From Oscillospiraceae bacterium (GTDB taxonomy: Bacteria > Bacillota > Clostridia > Oscillospirales > Ruminococcaceae): DNA of 59,733 bases. Below are positions 1-7,782 of this stretch, in pieces. A program made the translations under genes and the position numbers. The notes under the pieces are model-generated. The model worked only from the letters and a program-made list of their open reading frames with translations, was not told where the DNA came from and ran no database searches. The stretch is taken from contig JAFWQJ010000087.1 of assembly GCA_017545185.1 (NCBI GenBank), positions 1-59,733 on the forward strand. Direction: 5' to 3'. How positions within the stretch are numbered: position 1 is the stretch's first letter; every line of letters begins with the position of its first letter.

Positions 1-1338
1 GCACTCTACAACATCGTTGACCAGATATTCATCGCCAACGCAAGCTATCTCGGCTCGTATGGAAACGCCGCCAATACGGTGGTGTTTCCGCTGACGGTCA
101 TAGCTCTTGCGATCGCTGTGATGATCGGTGACGGCTGCTGTGCCTTTGTGAGTTTGAGTCTCGGCAGGAGCGAACCTGATAAAGCAAAGAAAAGTGTCGG
201 AAACTCTGTTCTTATGACGATCGTGAGCAGCCTGTTACTTTGTGCTGTATACCTGATATTCAGCGACGGCATCATCGCAATGTTCGGCGGTACGGTCAAT
301 GAAGAAACATTCCGCCACTCAAAGGAATACTTCTTCTATATCTCGCTCGGTATCCCGTTCTATATGTTCGGACAGGCTATGAACCCTGTGATCCGTGCGG
401 ACGGCAGCCCGAAATTTGCTATGGTCTCCACGCTTGCAGGTGCTGTGCTGAACATGATACTTGATCCGATATTCATTTTTGCTTTCAGGTGGGGCATGAT
501 GGGCGCAGCGGTCGCAACCGTTATCGGGCAGATCGTGACGGCTGGACTTGCGGTGTGGTATCTCTGCCATATGAAACTCGTAAAGCCTGCAAAGACTGAT
601 TTCAAGCCTGAAAGCATCATTATCCGCAAAACGCTGACACTCGGTCTGACCAGCTTTCTCTCACAGATCTCCCTTGTAGCGGCTATGGCAGCGATCAATA
701 ATATGATACGAAAATACGGTGCAATTGATGCTGTTTTCGAGCAGGAGCAGTATGCGCAGATACCTATAGCGGTGGTCGGCATCGTCATGAAATTCTTTCA
801 GATCGTGATTTCGATCGTAGTCGGAATGGCGGCAGGCTGTATCCCGATAGTCGGCTTCAATATGGGCGCAGGGCTGAAAAGCCGTGTGCGTGAGCTGTTC
901 ACAAAACTCCTGATCGCAGAAGCATCTGTCGGTGCTGTCGCCCTTATTTTCGTGGAGTTTTTCCCGAAACAGCTTATCGGTATATTCGGTGCAGCGAACG
1001 AGAGTAGTTATTATACCGATTTTGCGGTACATGCATTCCGCATTTATCTCTGCATGATGATATTCGCCTGTGTGAACAAGGCTTGCTTTATCTTCCTGCA
1101 AGCTATGGGCAAGGCTGTGGAATCTACTGCTCTTTCTATGATCAGGGAGATCGTGTTCGGTGTAGGCTTTGCGGTAATGCTGCCCCTGTTCTTTGGTCTG
1201 GATGGCGTGCTGTATTCCATGCCTGTGTCGGATGTTATGACCTTTGCGGTCGCTTTGTTCCTGATTATCCGGACATATAAACAGTTGGCAGAAAATGAAG
1301 ATACACAGCGCATCAGGGTACTTGCTTCCACGCAATAA
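1..1338 (+). CDS. MATE family efflux transporter (5' truncated by window edge)
   Basis: The reading frame is open from base 1, so the N-terminus lies outside the window; 445 residues are visible. The protein is a chain of hydrophobic helices, opening with the MATE-type stretch LYNIVDQIFIANA and with charged loops such as GMAAGCIPIVGFNMGAG in the middle. MATE proteins export drugs or metabolites in exchange for Na+ or H+ across the cytoplasmic membrane. The C-terminus (ENEDTQRIRV) is hydrophilic, as expected for a cytosolic tail. The substrate cannot be told. No terminator follows directly; a hairpin lies about 130 bases on, after a short gene remnant. Confidence 0.88.
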   Translation, partial: ALYNIVDQIFIANASYLGSYGNAANTVVFPLTVIALAIAVMIGDGCCAFVSLSLGRSEPDKAKKSVGNSVLMTIVSSLLLCAVYLIFSDGIIAMFGGTVNEETFRHSKEYFFYISLGIPFYMFGQAMNPVIRADGSPKFAMVSTLAGAVLNMILDPIFIFAFRWGMMGAAVATVIGQIVTAGLAVWYLCHMKLVKPAKTDFKPESIIIRKTLTLGLTSFLSQISLVAAMAAINNMIRKYGAIDAVFEQEQYAQIPIAVVGIVMKFFQIVISIVVGMAAGCIPIVGFNMGAGLKSRVRELFTKLLIAEASVGAVALIFVEFFPKQLIGIFGAANESSYYTDFAVHAFRIYLCMMIFACVNKACFIFLQAMGKAVESTALSMIREIVFGVGFAVMLPLFFGLDGVLYSMPVSDVMTFAVALFLIIRTYKQLAENEDTQRIRVLASTQ

Positions 1339-1339
1339 G

Positions 1340-1456
1340 CAACATATCATCCCCCCTCATCTGGGGCTGGAGGATGCTGCTGCGAAGCTTCACCGAATGG
1401 AGGAACTTCAGAACGCCCGTCAGGAAATGAACAGAACAAAGGATGAAGCAGTATGA
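1340..1456 (+). pseudogene. Possible 3' remnant of a lost gene
   Basis: Between the MATE stop and the 1471 hairpin one frame reads as a charged helical protein tail (LEDAAAKLHRMEELQNARQE) ending at TGA 1454-1456, with no start or ribosome binding site. It looks like the C-terminal stub of a gene whose body has been replaced by the MATE gene, but the parent family is not recognised. It could be chance. Confidence 0.3.
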
Positions 1457-1470
1457 TATGCTTCCGGCTG

Positions 1471-1499
1471 CGGCTCACTTCGGTGAGCCGTTTTTTTTT
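1471..1499 (+). terminator. Rho-independent terminator, repeated type (copy 1)
   Basis: The 8-bp stem CGGCTCAC/GTGAGCCG with loop TTCG is followed by nine T. The same 20-base hairpin recurs at 5461 and 6021, each time 20 to 30 bases before a near-identical promoter. Confidence 0.9.
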
Positions 1500-1511
1500 G
1501 TCCTTTTTGAC

Positions 1512-1540
1512 TTGATGAATTGGTAGGATTATGGTATAAT
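1512..1540 (+). promoter_or_regulatory. Sigma-A promoter, repeated cassette promoter (copy 1)
   Basis: TTGATG (1512-1517), a 17-base spacer and TATAAT (1535-1540) form the promoter. It drives the acetyltransferase gene. Spacer and flanks are nearly identical to the promoters at 4372, 5502 and 6063. Confidence 0.88.
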
Positions 1541-1579
1541 GGTATGGTACGAAAATAAGCATCTGAGAGGTGAAGCGAA

Positions 1580-2035
1580 ATGATTGAAACAGAGAGATTA
1601 AAAATATATGCCGCATCTCAGGATATCATGGAACAGTTCATTGAAGCGCAGACTGTGGATGTCCTGAAAGCCGCATATACAGAAATGCTGAACGGCTGTC
1701 TGGCGCATCCGGATCAATGGGATTGGTATGCGATCTGGATGATCGAGCTGAAAGACGGCACACATATCGGGGAACTCTGCTTCAAGGGGCTTTCTGCGGA
1801 CGGCATCGCAGAGATCGGATACGGTATCTCCGAAGCATACCAGAACAACGGCTATGCGACCGAAGCAGTCAAAGCGGTATTGGAATGGGCATTTTCGCAT
1901 CCGGAGGTCATTGCCATAGAAGCGGAAACAGAATCTGAAAACGCTGCTTCAATCAGAGTGCTTGAGAAATGTGGATTTGCGCTGAACGGAATCATCGGCG
2001 AAGAAGGACCGAGATGGGCAGTTTCCAAGTGCTGA
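1580..2035 (+). CDS. GNAT family N-acetyltransferase (RimJ/RimL-like)
   Basis: This 151-residue protein carries the GNAT acetyl-CoA fold. The stretch from GYGISEAYQNNGYATEAVKA corresponds to the pyrophosphate-binding motif A, and SENAASIRVLEKCGF is the usual C-terminal GNAT motif. Such enzymes move acetyl groups from acetyl-CoA to amines, often N-terminal or antibiotic amino groups; the substrate here is unknown. The ATG at 1580 follows AGAGGTG and lies 40 bases after the -10 box. The gene is a one-gene transcription unit between a repeated promoter and a bidirectional terminator at 2053. Confidence 0.88.
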   Translation: MIETERLKIYAASQDIMEQFIEAQTVDVLKAAYTEMLNGCLAHPDQWDWYAIWMIELKDGTHIGELCFKGLSADGIAEIGYGISEAYQNNGYATEAVKAVLEWAFSHPEVIAIEAETESENAASIRVLEKCGFALNGIIGEEGPRWAVSKC

Positions 2036-2052
2036 ATTTGAATATGAAAATG

Positions 2053-2103
2053 ATCCCCCTTATCATTGGAATGCAAGTGTTCCTTTGATAAGGAGGATTT
2101 TTT
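2053..2103. terminator. Bidirectional terminator between convergent genes
   Basis: A 13-bp arm (2053-2065) pairs with 2086-2098 with one mismatch, plus an inner GGAA/TTCC pair, followed by T on the plus strand. It separates the convergent acetyltransferase and EamA genes. Confidence 0.8.
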
Positions 2104-2104
2104 G

Positions 2105-3004
2105 TCATTCTGACTCTATCATAGAATCATTTGTTGAAAGAGTATCAGATACAACAAATACCGTTCCGAGTACCATGATGCCGAAAGCAATCATGTAAGT
2201 GATTGTCAGGGATTCACACAGAAATATAAATGACAGCATTGCCCCTATAAATGGAGCAATCGCGTAAAATGCACTTGTTTTTGCAGCACCAAGTGTTTTT
2301 TGCGCCCTGATATATGTGAAGATGCTGAGTCCGTATGCCACGAATCCAAGTATGACCGCAGGCAGGATATATTTTATTTCGGGCAGATTCTCACCGATGA
2401 TGACCGCAACGATAAGCGAACCTGTTCCCGACCCGAAACCCTTTATCGTTACGATCTGATAGTTGCTTTTATCCGAAATGCTCCTTGTGCAGTTATTTTC
2501 CAGTCCCCAGCAGGCAGTTGCTCCGAGAACAAGCAGAGAACCGACAGAGAATGTAAAACTGTCCTCACCACCAAAAGAAAGAATGATGCTCGACAGCGTG
2601 ATAAGACCGATTGCCACCCACAGCTTTCTGCTGACCTTCTCCTTGAAGATAAACAGGGCTATGAGCGTTGTCGCCGCGATCTCAAAGTTTCCGAGCAGTG
2701 AAGCATTTGCGGAAGTACCGAGTTTCACACCGAGCATAAGAAGTATTGGTGCTATGATGTCAAGCAGAACCATTCCGACCGTGTATGGAAGATCTTTCTT
2801 TTCAAGCCGTTCCGTCTGGGCTTCGTGTTTATGGTGAAACAGGTACATGATGCCGACACCTGCCCCTGCACCGAGATAAAGCAAAGCCGCCATAAAGGTA
2901 GGAGTGATCTTGTCGAGCAGAAGCTTTGAGCATGGAACATTCAAAGCATAGAACACCGCCGCCGCTATTGCATAGCAGACTGCTGCTGCTTTTTCATTCT
3001 TCAT
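2105..3004 (-). CDS. EamA/DMT superfamily transporter
   Basis: This 299-residue protein has about ten hydrophobic segments arranged as two EamA halves, beginning MKNEKAAAVCYAIAAAVFYA. It has the family's usual length. Drug/metabolite transporters export amino acids, metabolites or toxic compounds through the cytoplasmic membrane. Its ATG overlaps the stop of the upstream methyltransferase (ATGA, 3001-3004), so the two are translationally coupled. The pair lies divergent from a TetR-type regulator, a usual arrangement for a repressor-controlled efflux operon. The substrate is not predictable. Confidence 0.88.
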   Translation of the reverse strand: MKNEKAAAVCYAIAAAVFYALNVPCSKLLLDKITPTFMAALLYLGAGAGVGIMYLFHHKHEAQTERLEKKDLPYTVGMVLLDIIAPILLMLGVKLGTSANASLLGNFEIAATTLIALFIFKEKVSRKLWVAIGLITLSSIILSFGGEDSFTFSVGSLLVLGATACWGLENNCTRSISDKSNYQIVTIKGFGSGTGSLIVAVIIGENLPEIKYILPAVILGFVAYGLSIFTYIRAQKTLGAAKTSAFYAIAPFIGAMLSFIFLCESLTITYMIAFGIMVLGTVFVVSDTLSTNDSMIESE

Positions 3005-3594
3005 ATCCGTTCAAGGCAGATGATCTGAGCATAAGCGTCAGACTTGTCAAATGCTCTTTTGAAGCCGTATTCTGAAAAGTTGGCGTTCATTTCGTCGGCG
3101 GTGTATATCCTGCCATTGATCTTGTGTATATCGAGAGCGGTATTCAGCACTTTACGTATGGGAAGCGGCAGCTTCGGATCGGCAATATACAGTCTGCCGC
3201 CTTTTTTGAGAAGCCTTGCACATTCTTTAGAAAAGCCGTCTTTGTCTGGAAAATGATGATATGCCATACACGCCACGATCACATCAAAACTGCTGTCCTC
3301 AAAGGGCGTATTGTCGCAGGAGCAGTTTATAATCTGCATATCGGGGCATTTCTTTCTTGCCTGTTCAAGCATCTTTTCCTCAACATCTATACCATAACCG
3401 CTGATACTGCATCTCTGCGAAAGGCGGTGAAGTATCGTTCCAGTTCCGCAGCCCATTTCAAGAATTGTCATTCCGTCCGTCAGCTGCACATTCTCGTTCA
3501 CAAGGGTATAGAACTTTTCCGAGAGCTTTCCCTCGTAGCTGTCATCATATTTCTCTGCTTTTTTGTCGAATTTGAAATCTTTTTTCTCGTTCAT
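3001..3594 (-). CDS. Class I SAM-dependent methyltransferase
   Basis: The 197-residue protein has the Rossmann SAM-binding motif I ILEMGCGTGTI (about residues 44-54), an acidic GIDVEEKML after strand 2, and FDVIVACMAYHHF at motif IV. This fits the Methyltransf_11/25 families, which methylate small molecules. The start follows AGGAGGA. It is the first gene of a two-gene operon with the EamA exporter and divergent from a TetR regulator, so it may modify the compound that the exporter removes or that the regulator senses; that link is inference. Confidence 0.85.
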   Translation of the reverse strand: MNEKKDFKFDKKAEKYDDSYEGKLSEKFYTLVNENVQLTDGMTILEMGCGTGTILHRLSQRCSISGYGIDVEEKMLEQARKKCPDMQIINCSCDNTPFEDSSFDVIVACMAYHHFPDKDGFSKECARLLKKGGRLYIADPKLPLPIRKVLNTALDIHKINGRIYTADEMNANFSEYGFKRAFDKSDAYAQIICLERI

Positions 3595-3654
3595 GGTATG
3601 TCCTCCTTGACAAACAGCTTGCTTTATGATAATATTTATTCAATACCGAACACC

Positions 3655-3731
3655 TTGTTCTGTAATAATACTAACACATTTTACCCGATAATTCAATAAC
3701 CGATTATCCGAAAAAGTACGTTACTGAACAA
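3655..3731. promoter_or_regulatory. Divergent control region with inverted repeat (candidate TetR operator)
   Basis: The 168-base gap between the methyltransferase and tetR holds TTGTTCTGTAAT (3655-3666) and its near-perfect inverse GTTACTGAACAA (3720-3731). On the minus strand, TTGTTC and GATAAT separated by 17 bases could be a promoter for the efflux operon. An imperfect CCGATAAT/ATTATCCG repeat lies between. Binding by the adjacent TetR protein is inference. Confidence 0.4.
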
Positions 3732-3762
3732 AAAGCCGATTTTGTACGGAAAGGAGCATATC

Positions 3763-4305
3763 ATGGACAGAAGGCAGCGCAGAACGAGAAGCCTGATATT
3801 TACGGCGTTCTCTGCTTTGCTTGAAAGGAAATCTTATACAGCTATGACCGTTCAGGACATCATAGATGAAGCAGACATTGGGAGAAGCACCTTTTACGCT
3901 CATTTTGAGACAAAGGACGAGCTTCTCAAAGCGTTATGCAACGATATATTCGATCATGTTTTCTCCGCAGAGATCATGTCCGAGGAAAAGCACGATTTCT
4001 CGCACCACAGCTCATTCCGTGACAGGATAACGCATATCCTCTATCATCTGCAGGAAAAACAGCAGAGCATCAGAGGATTATTCAACGGAGAGTGCGGTGA
4101 GATATTTCTGCGCTATCTGAAAGAATATCTCTGTCAGGTATTTAACGAGCATATCACAATCAAAGATGATGTGCCTCATGATTATGCTCTTGACCTCGCT
4201 GTCAGCAGTTTTGCTGAGACGGTCAGATGGTGGCTGAAAGGTCACAGCGACTATACTCCGGAGCAGATGACTGCGTATTTCTTTCGCTGCATCAGTATCC
4301 TATAA
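3763..4305 (+). CDS. TetR/AcrR family transcriptional regulator
   Basis: This 180-residue protein has an N-terminal helix-turn-helix of the TetR type (AMTVQDIIDEADIGRSTFYA) followed by HFETKDELL, then an all-helical ligand domain. The ATG at 3763 is chosen because AAGGAG sits at 3751-3756; an in-frame ATG at 3742 has no ribosome binding site. Such repressors respond to small hydrophobic ligands. Its divergent neighbours (methyltransferase and EamA exporter) are the obvious targets. Confidence 0.9.
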   Translation: MDRRQRRTRSLIFTAFSALLERKSYTAMTVQDIIDEADIGRSTFYAHFETKDELLKALCNDIFDHVFSAEIMSEEKHDFSHHSSFRDRITHILYHLQEKQQSIRGLFNGECGEIFLRYLKEYLCQVFNEHITIKDDVPHDYALDLAVSSFAETVRWWLKGHSDYTPEQMTAYFFRCISIL

Positions 4306-4371
4306 ACAAAAACCATTGCGTACCAGTAAAAGCAGTGATCATTTCATCTTTGCCTTTTTCAGCAATCTATC

Positions 4372-4400
4372 TTGATGAATTGGTAGAATTATGGTATAAT
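4372..4400 (+). promoter_or_regulatory. Sigma-A promoter, repeated cassette promoter (copy 2)
   Basis: TTGATG (4372-4377), 17 bases, TATAAT (4395-4400). From 4371 to about 4416 the sequence is almost identical to 1511-1556, but the terminator hairpin normally found upstream is missing. It drives the genes at 4441 and 4887. Confidence 0.88.
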
Positions 4401-4440
4401 GGTATGGTACGAAAATCTGAATGAACGGAGCAACGATACA

Positions 4441-4872
4441 GTGAAAAAAATATATGCATGGGAACCGTGGTTCTTTATCGTGTTTGGTCTGTTTCATCTT
4501 CACAGAGTCTGGGCATTGCTTGACAGAGAATCTTATGCAGCGTTTTGGATGGGGATCTTGAACAGCAAAGGTGCAGCATATTTCCTGATCATGGGAGTGC
4601 TTGCGGCACTATGTGTCACTGGGATCATAGCCTTTTTCAAAAACCGGAACCACAATTATTGGTGGAGATGGGTATACATTTTCGGCGGGGGCTATGTCCT
4701 GTTCGATTTGTGTGCCATCGCAACGGGACTGAATCTATGGAGCCGCTTGCTGCAAATGATGTTTGACACCGTCTCACCGTACTGGAATGCAGTCTGGTCA
4801 TTCTTTATTGTTCTTGGTGGATTGTCTTTCTCATTAGGCGTAATTATGTTATATGAGAGGAAGCAGAAATGA
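4441..4872 (+). CDS. Small integral membrane protein, function unknown
   Basis: This 143-residue protein has four hydrophobic segments and a short basic tail. The GTG at 4441 is chosen because the -10 box of the promoter ends at 4400 and CGGAG lies at 4426-4430; an upstream ATG at 4399 would overlap the promoter. No family is recognised. Its last base pairs (ATGA) overlap a possible start of the DJ-1 gene, so the two form an operon. Confidence 0.7.
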   Translation: MKKIYAWEPWFFIVFGLFHLHRVWALLDRESYAAFWMGILNSKGAAYFLIMGVLAALCVTGIIAFFKNRNHNYWWRWVYIFGGGYVLFDLCAIATGLNLWSRLLQMMFDTVSPYWNAVWSFFIVLGGLSFSLGVIMLYERKQK

Positions 4873-4886
4873 GAGGTGCTGCAGAT

Positions 4887-5447
4887 ATGAATGTATTACT
4901 GTTTCTCGCAAATGGCTTTGAAACAATGGAAGCAAGTGTGTTTGTCGATATTATGGGCTGGGCAGGTATTAAAGTTACAACCTGCGCTATGCGTAAAAAC
5001 ATTACAAGCACATTCGGAGTATCGGTCAATGCGGATATTTTGATAAGTGATGTTTGCATTGACGATTATGATGCACTGGCTATTCCCGGTGGATTTGAAG
5101 AATACGGATTCTATGAAGACGCTTTTTCTGAGCAGGCAGTAAGGCTCATCAAGGAATTCAATGACCGTGGCAAACTGATCGCTACAATCTGCGTTGCAGC
5201 ACTTGCACTCGGAAACAGTGGCATATTGAACGGCAAAAGGGCTACTACTTATCATCTGAACAACGGTCACAGACAGAAACAACTCGCAGAATATGGTGCG
5301 ATCGTTGTGAATGAGCCGGTAGTAAGAACGGAGAATATCATCACCTCATACTGTCCGCAGACCGGACCGGCGGTGGCATTCCTACTGCTGGAAGAACTGG
5401 TGGGGGCAGAACAAATGCAGAAAACAAAGACTGCTATGGGATTCTGA
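4887..5447 (+). CDS. DJ-1/PfpI family protein
   Basis: The protein (186 residues) begins MNVLLFLANGFE with the conserved Glu of the family (GFE) and has the nucleophile-elbow segment LIATICVAALALG, where Cys is the likely reactive residue, preceded by LAIPGGFEEYGF. DJ-1/PfpI proteins include glyoxalases, chaperones and thiol stress proteins. The elbow reads ICVA instead of the classical ICxGP. The ATG at 4887 has AGAGGTG eight bases upstream; an alternative ATG at 4869 overlaps the stop of the preceding membrane protein. It ends before the repeated terminator at 5461. Confidence 0.85.
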   Translation: MNVLLFLANGFETMEASVFVDIMGWAGIKVTTCAMRKNITSTFGVSVNADILISDVCIDDYDALAIPGGFEEYGFYEDAFSEQAVRLIKEFNDRGKLIATICVAALALGNSGILNGKRATTYHLNNGHRQKQLAEYGAIVVNEPVVRTENIITSYCPQTGPAVAFLLLEELVGAEQMQKTKTAMGF

Positions 5448-5460
5448 ATGTTTTCCTATT

Positions 5461-5487
5461 CGGCTCACTTCGGTGAGCCGCTATTTT
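5461..5487 (+). terminator. Rho-independent terminator, repeated type (copy 2)
   Basis: The hairpin CGGCTCAC-TTCG-GTGAGCCG is identical to those at 1471 and 6021 and is followed by CTATTTTTT. It ends the DJ-1 transcript. Confidence 0.9.
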
Positions 5488-5501
5488 TTGTCCGTTTTGA
5501 C

Positions 5502-5530
5502 TTGAGAAAAAAGAAGGATTATGGTATAAT
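5502..5530 (+). promoter_or_regulatory. Sigma-A promoter, repeated cassette promoter (copy 3)
   Basis: TTGAGA (5502-5507), a 17-base spacer ending in AAGGATTATGG, and TATAAT (5525-5530). The left half of the spacer differs from the other copies. Confidence 0.88.
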
Positions 5531-5567
5531 AATCCTGTTAGCATAAAAGAGAAACGGAGGGGAATGT

Positions 5568-6008
5568 ATGCTCTTTCTGTTGTCAAATCTATGGCTACTT
5601 TATCTGATATCGCTGGTGCTGATGTTTGTCGTGATACTCATCGTAGATCACGGCGGTATTGACGCGCTGATTGCCGCTGCTGTGCTGGAACTGATTCCGA
5701 TTCTCGGTCTTTGGTGTACCCGCAGCGGATATATGGTTCCGGCAGTTGTGATTGCTGTTTTGTGCTGCATCGCAGGACTGGCGGGTGCTTTGGTTCTGCT
5801 GTTGGCAATATTCACGCTTGAGCTGAAAATGATTGCTGGCGGAATCATCACAGTTGTGTCAATTATCCTTTTCGTTTCAGACTGTATGAAAGCATTTCCG
5901 GCGCAGAATATGCAGATTTTTACGATTGCTGCCTGCATAAGCGGTATGCTGGGTGTAATTTTAGTTTTGTGGTATTTAATGGAATTAGGAAAAGGTATGA
6001 GTGGATAA
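5568..6008 (+). CDS. Hypothetical membrane protein
   Basis: This 146-residue protein is almost wholly hydrophobic, with about five predicted membrane helices and no recognisable motif. The ATG at 5568 follows GGAGGGG with good spacing. It is a single-gene unit between a repeated promoter (5502) and the repeated terminator (6021). No function can be given. Confidence 0.7.
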   Translation: MLFLLSNLWLLYLISLVLMFVVILIVDHGGIDALIAAAVLELIPILGLWCTRSGYMVPAVVIAVLCCIAGLAGALVLLLAIFTLELKMIAGGIITVVSIILFVSDCMKAFPAQNMQIFTIAACISGMLGVILVLWYLMELGKGMSG

Positions 6009-6020
6009 TTGCTTCCGTAG

Positions 6021-6050
6021 CGGCTCACTTCGGTGAGCCGCTATTTTTTT
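6021..6050 (+). terminator. Rho-independent terminator, repeated type (copy 3)
   Basis: Same 20-base hairpin as at 1471 and 5461, followed by CTATTTTTTT. Confidence 0.9.
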
Positions 6051-6062
6051 GCCCGTTTTGAC

Positions 6063-6091
6063 TTGATGAATTGGAAGGATTATGGTATAAT
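6063..6091 (+). promoter_or_regulatory. Sigma-A promoter, repeated cassette promoter (copy 4)
   Basis: TTGATG (6063-6068), 17 bases, TATAAT (6086-6091). Nearly identical to copy 1 across spacer and flanks; drives the hydrolase gene. Confidence 0.88.
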
Positions 6092-6147
6092 GGAATGGAA
6101 CGATCAGAATTGATGATGACAGATTGAGAAATATGGGGAGGAATCAA

Positions 6148-7128
6148 ATGGCTTGGCGTGTTTTAACAAAGGAAGGGCAGAAAAGAAGAAAGCGTTCTAA
6201 TATAATCGTAAGTATTGTTTTGATCGCTTTGCTTTTGGCTGGCTTTTTGCTCTTTCACCCGCTGACGGTAACGCATAATCTAAACATGCTGACAGAAAAG
6301 GGATACTATAATCCTGTATCTGTCGGAGATTATTCGCTGAATCTGCTGAAATTCGGCAATGAGAACGGCAATCATAAGATTGTTGCACTGGCAGGATTCG
6401 GCGTTGGTGACAGCTCCGTATCCATGCGGAAAATGACTGCTGAACTGGAAAACGATAATCAGGTCATTTTCCTTGACCGTGCAGGCTATGGCGCAAGCGA
6501 TGATACAAAAGCGGATATGCATGTAGGTACAATCGTCGAAGATTACCGGACTGCACTGAGAAATGCCAATGTGGAAGCGCCGTATACCTTAATGGCGCAT
6601 TCCTTAGCAGGCGTTTACGCTTCTTATTGGGTAAGTCAATATCCTGATGAGATCGACAGCGTGATTCTTTTAGACACCACATGGTTATTAGATGAAAATG
6701 CCGAAGATAATGTTACTTCTATGGTGATTTCACAGTATTTGCAGTTTTTGGCGGCGAAAACCGGGTTAGTTGATCTGCTCATGCCGTCCTCCGTTGACGG
6801 AACAAAAGAGGAAAAGAAAACCGCAAAAGCCCTCACTTCTATGACAATGGATTCCTGCGCACTCATCTCCGAAGTGAAACTTGAACCGAATAATATTAAA
6901 GATACGCTTGATGTTCTTTCGCCGAATGATATTCCGAAATTATACATACAATGCGGAAAGGAACTGCCGGATGAAGCAAGAAAAAATCTGGAACGCTATA
7001 CAGACAGGCTCGGAAACTGTCAGATTGCATTACTCGACTCCGGTCATCTGATGTACTTGGAAAAGCCTGATGAAACCGGTAAAATCATCCGGAACTTTAT
7101 AGATGAAAAAACTACCCCAATTCCTTAG
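6148..7128 (+). CDS. Membrane-anchored alpha/beta hydrolase
   Basis: This 326-residue protein has one N-terminal membrane helix (after a basic KRRKR stretch), then an alpha/beta hydrolase fold: FLDRAGYGASDD, a nucleophile elbow AHSLAG with the catalytic Ser, and a C-terminal DSGHLMYLEKPDE that supplies the His. The elbow starts with Ala where Gly is usual. The ATG at 6148 is chosen because GGGGAGGA lies at 6135-6142; upstream TTG/ATG codons overlap that site. It probably acts as an esterase or lipase outside the membrane. It is the last gene of the repeated-promoter region. Confidence 0.85.
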   Translation: MAWRVLTKEGQKRRKRSNIIVSIVLIALLLAGFLLFHPLTVTHNLNMLTEKGYYNPVSVGDYSLNLLKFGNENGNHKIVALAGFGVGDSSVSMRKMTAELENDNQVIFLDRAGYGASDDTKADMHVGTIVEDYRTALRNANVEAPYTLMAHSLAGVYASYWVSQYPDEIDSVILLDTTWLLDENAEDNVTSMVISQYLQFLAAKTGLVDLLMPSSVDGTKEEKKTAKALTSMTMDSCALISEVKLEPNNIKDTLDVLSPNDIPKLYIQCGKELPDEARKNLERYTDRLGNCQIALLDSGHLMYLEKPDETGKIIRNFIDEKTTPIP

Positions 7129-7188
7129 TAGTAACACACCCTGTGTTTACTACCATTTCTACTACTAACGATGTCCTTAGAATGCTAA

Positions 7189-7289
7189 GATTTGCCGCAA
7201 TTTGCCGAGTTAGCCCCGAATTTTGACAGAATCACTACACCCGTTCGTCAAAGTATACAAAGGCAAATCGCGGCAAAACACGGCAAATC
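7189..7289. repeat. Inverted-repeat cluster at the edge of the accessory block
   Basis: GATTTGCCG (7189-7197) and TTTGCCG (7201-7207) are matched on the other side by GGCAAATC (7262), CGGCAAAA (7271) and CGGCAAATC (7281-7289). No gene lies here. The cluster sits exactly where A+T-richer accessory DNA gives way to G+C-richer DNA, so it may mark an old integration end. Confidence 0.45.
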
Positions 7290-7305
7290 ACGGAGGTTTC
7301 AGGCT

Positions 7306-7782
7306 ATGATAAAGGTTATGTTTGTTTGCCACGGCAACATCTGCCGAAGCCCGATGGCTGAGATGATCCTGAAAGACATGGTCAGTAAGCGCGGCATTGC
7401 CGACCGCTTTGTGATCGCGTCCAGCGCGACGAGCACGGAGGAGATCTGGGGCGATACGGGCAGTCCGGTTTATCCGCCGGCGCGGGCGATGCTGAAGAAA
7501 AAGGGCATCCCCTGTGAGGATCATCATGCGGTGCAGATCCGGAAAAGCGATTACGCCGCCTACGATTACATCATCGCGATGGAGCAGTTCAATCTGCGGA
7601 ACATGCGCAGTGTCATCGGCAGCGACCCCGACCAGAAGGTCTACCGGATGCTGGATTTCACGGGTACGCCCCGCGATGTCTCCGATCCGTGGTTCAGCGG
7701 CGATTTTGAAAGCACCTACAACGATATTTCACGCGGATGCGCCGCGTTTCTGGATTATCTGGAGGGGAGGGGACTGCTGTGA
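7306..7782 (+). CDS. Low-molecular-weight protein tyrosine phosphatase
   Basis: The protein starts MIKVMFVCHGNICRSPMAE, containing the P-loop C-x5-R-S of LMW-PTPs (nucleophile Cys8, Arg14), and has the general-acid loop DPWFSG near residue 126. At 158 residues it has normal length. These cytosolic enzymes remove phosphate from protein tyrosine or, in Gram-positives, also arginine. The start at 7306 is supported by GGAGG at 7292-7296; upstream in-frame sequence belongs to the inverted-repeat region. Its stop overlaps the GTG of the deformylase gene (GTGA), so the two are coupled. Confidence 0.93.
   Translation: MIKVMFVCHGNICRSPMAEMILKDMVSKRGIADRFVIASSATSTEEIWGDTGSPVYPPARAMLKKKGIPCEDHHAVQIRKSDYAAYDYIIAMEQFNLRNMRSVIGSDPDQKVYRMLDFTGTPRDVSDPWFSGDFESTYNDISRGCAAFLDYLEGRGLL

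Noticed and set aside
4399-4440. Upstream ATG start for the 4441 membrane protein
   Set aside because: It overlaps the -10 box of the promoter, so it cannot be in the transcript.
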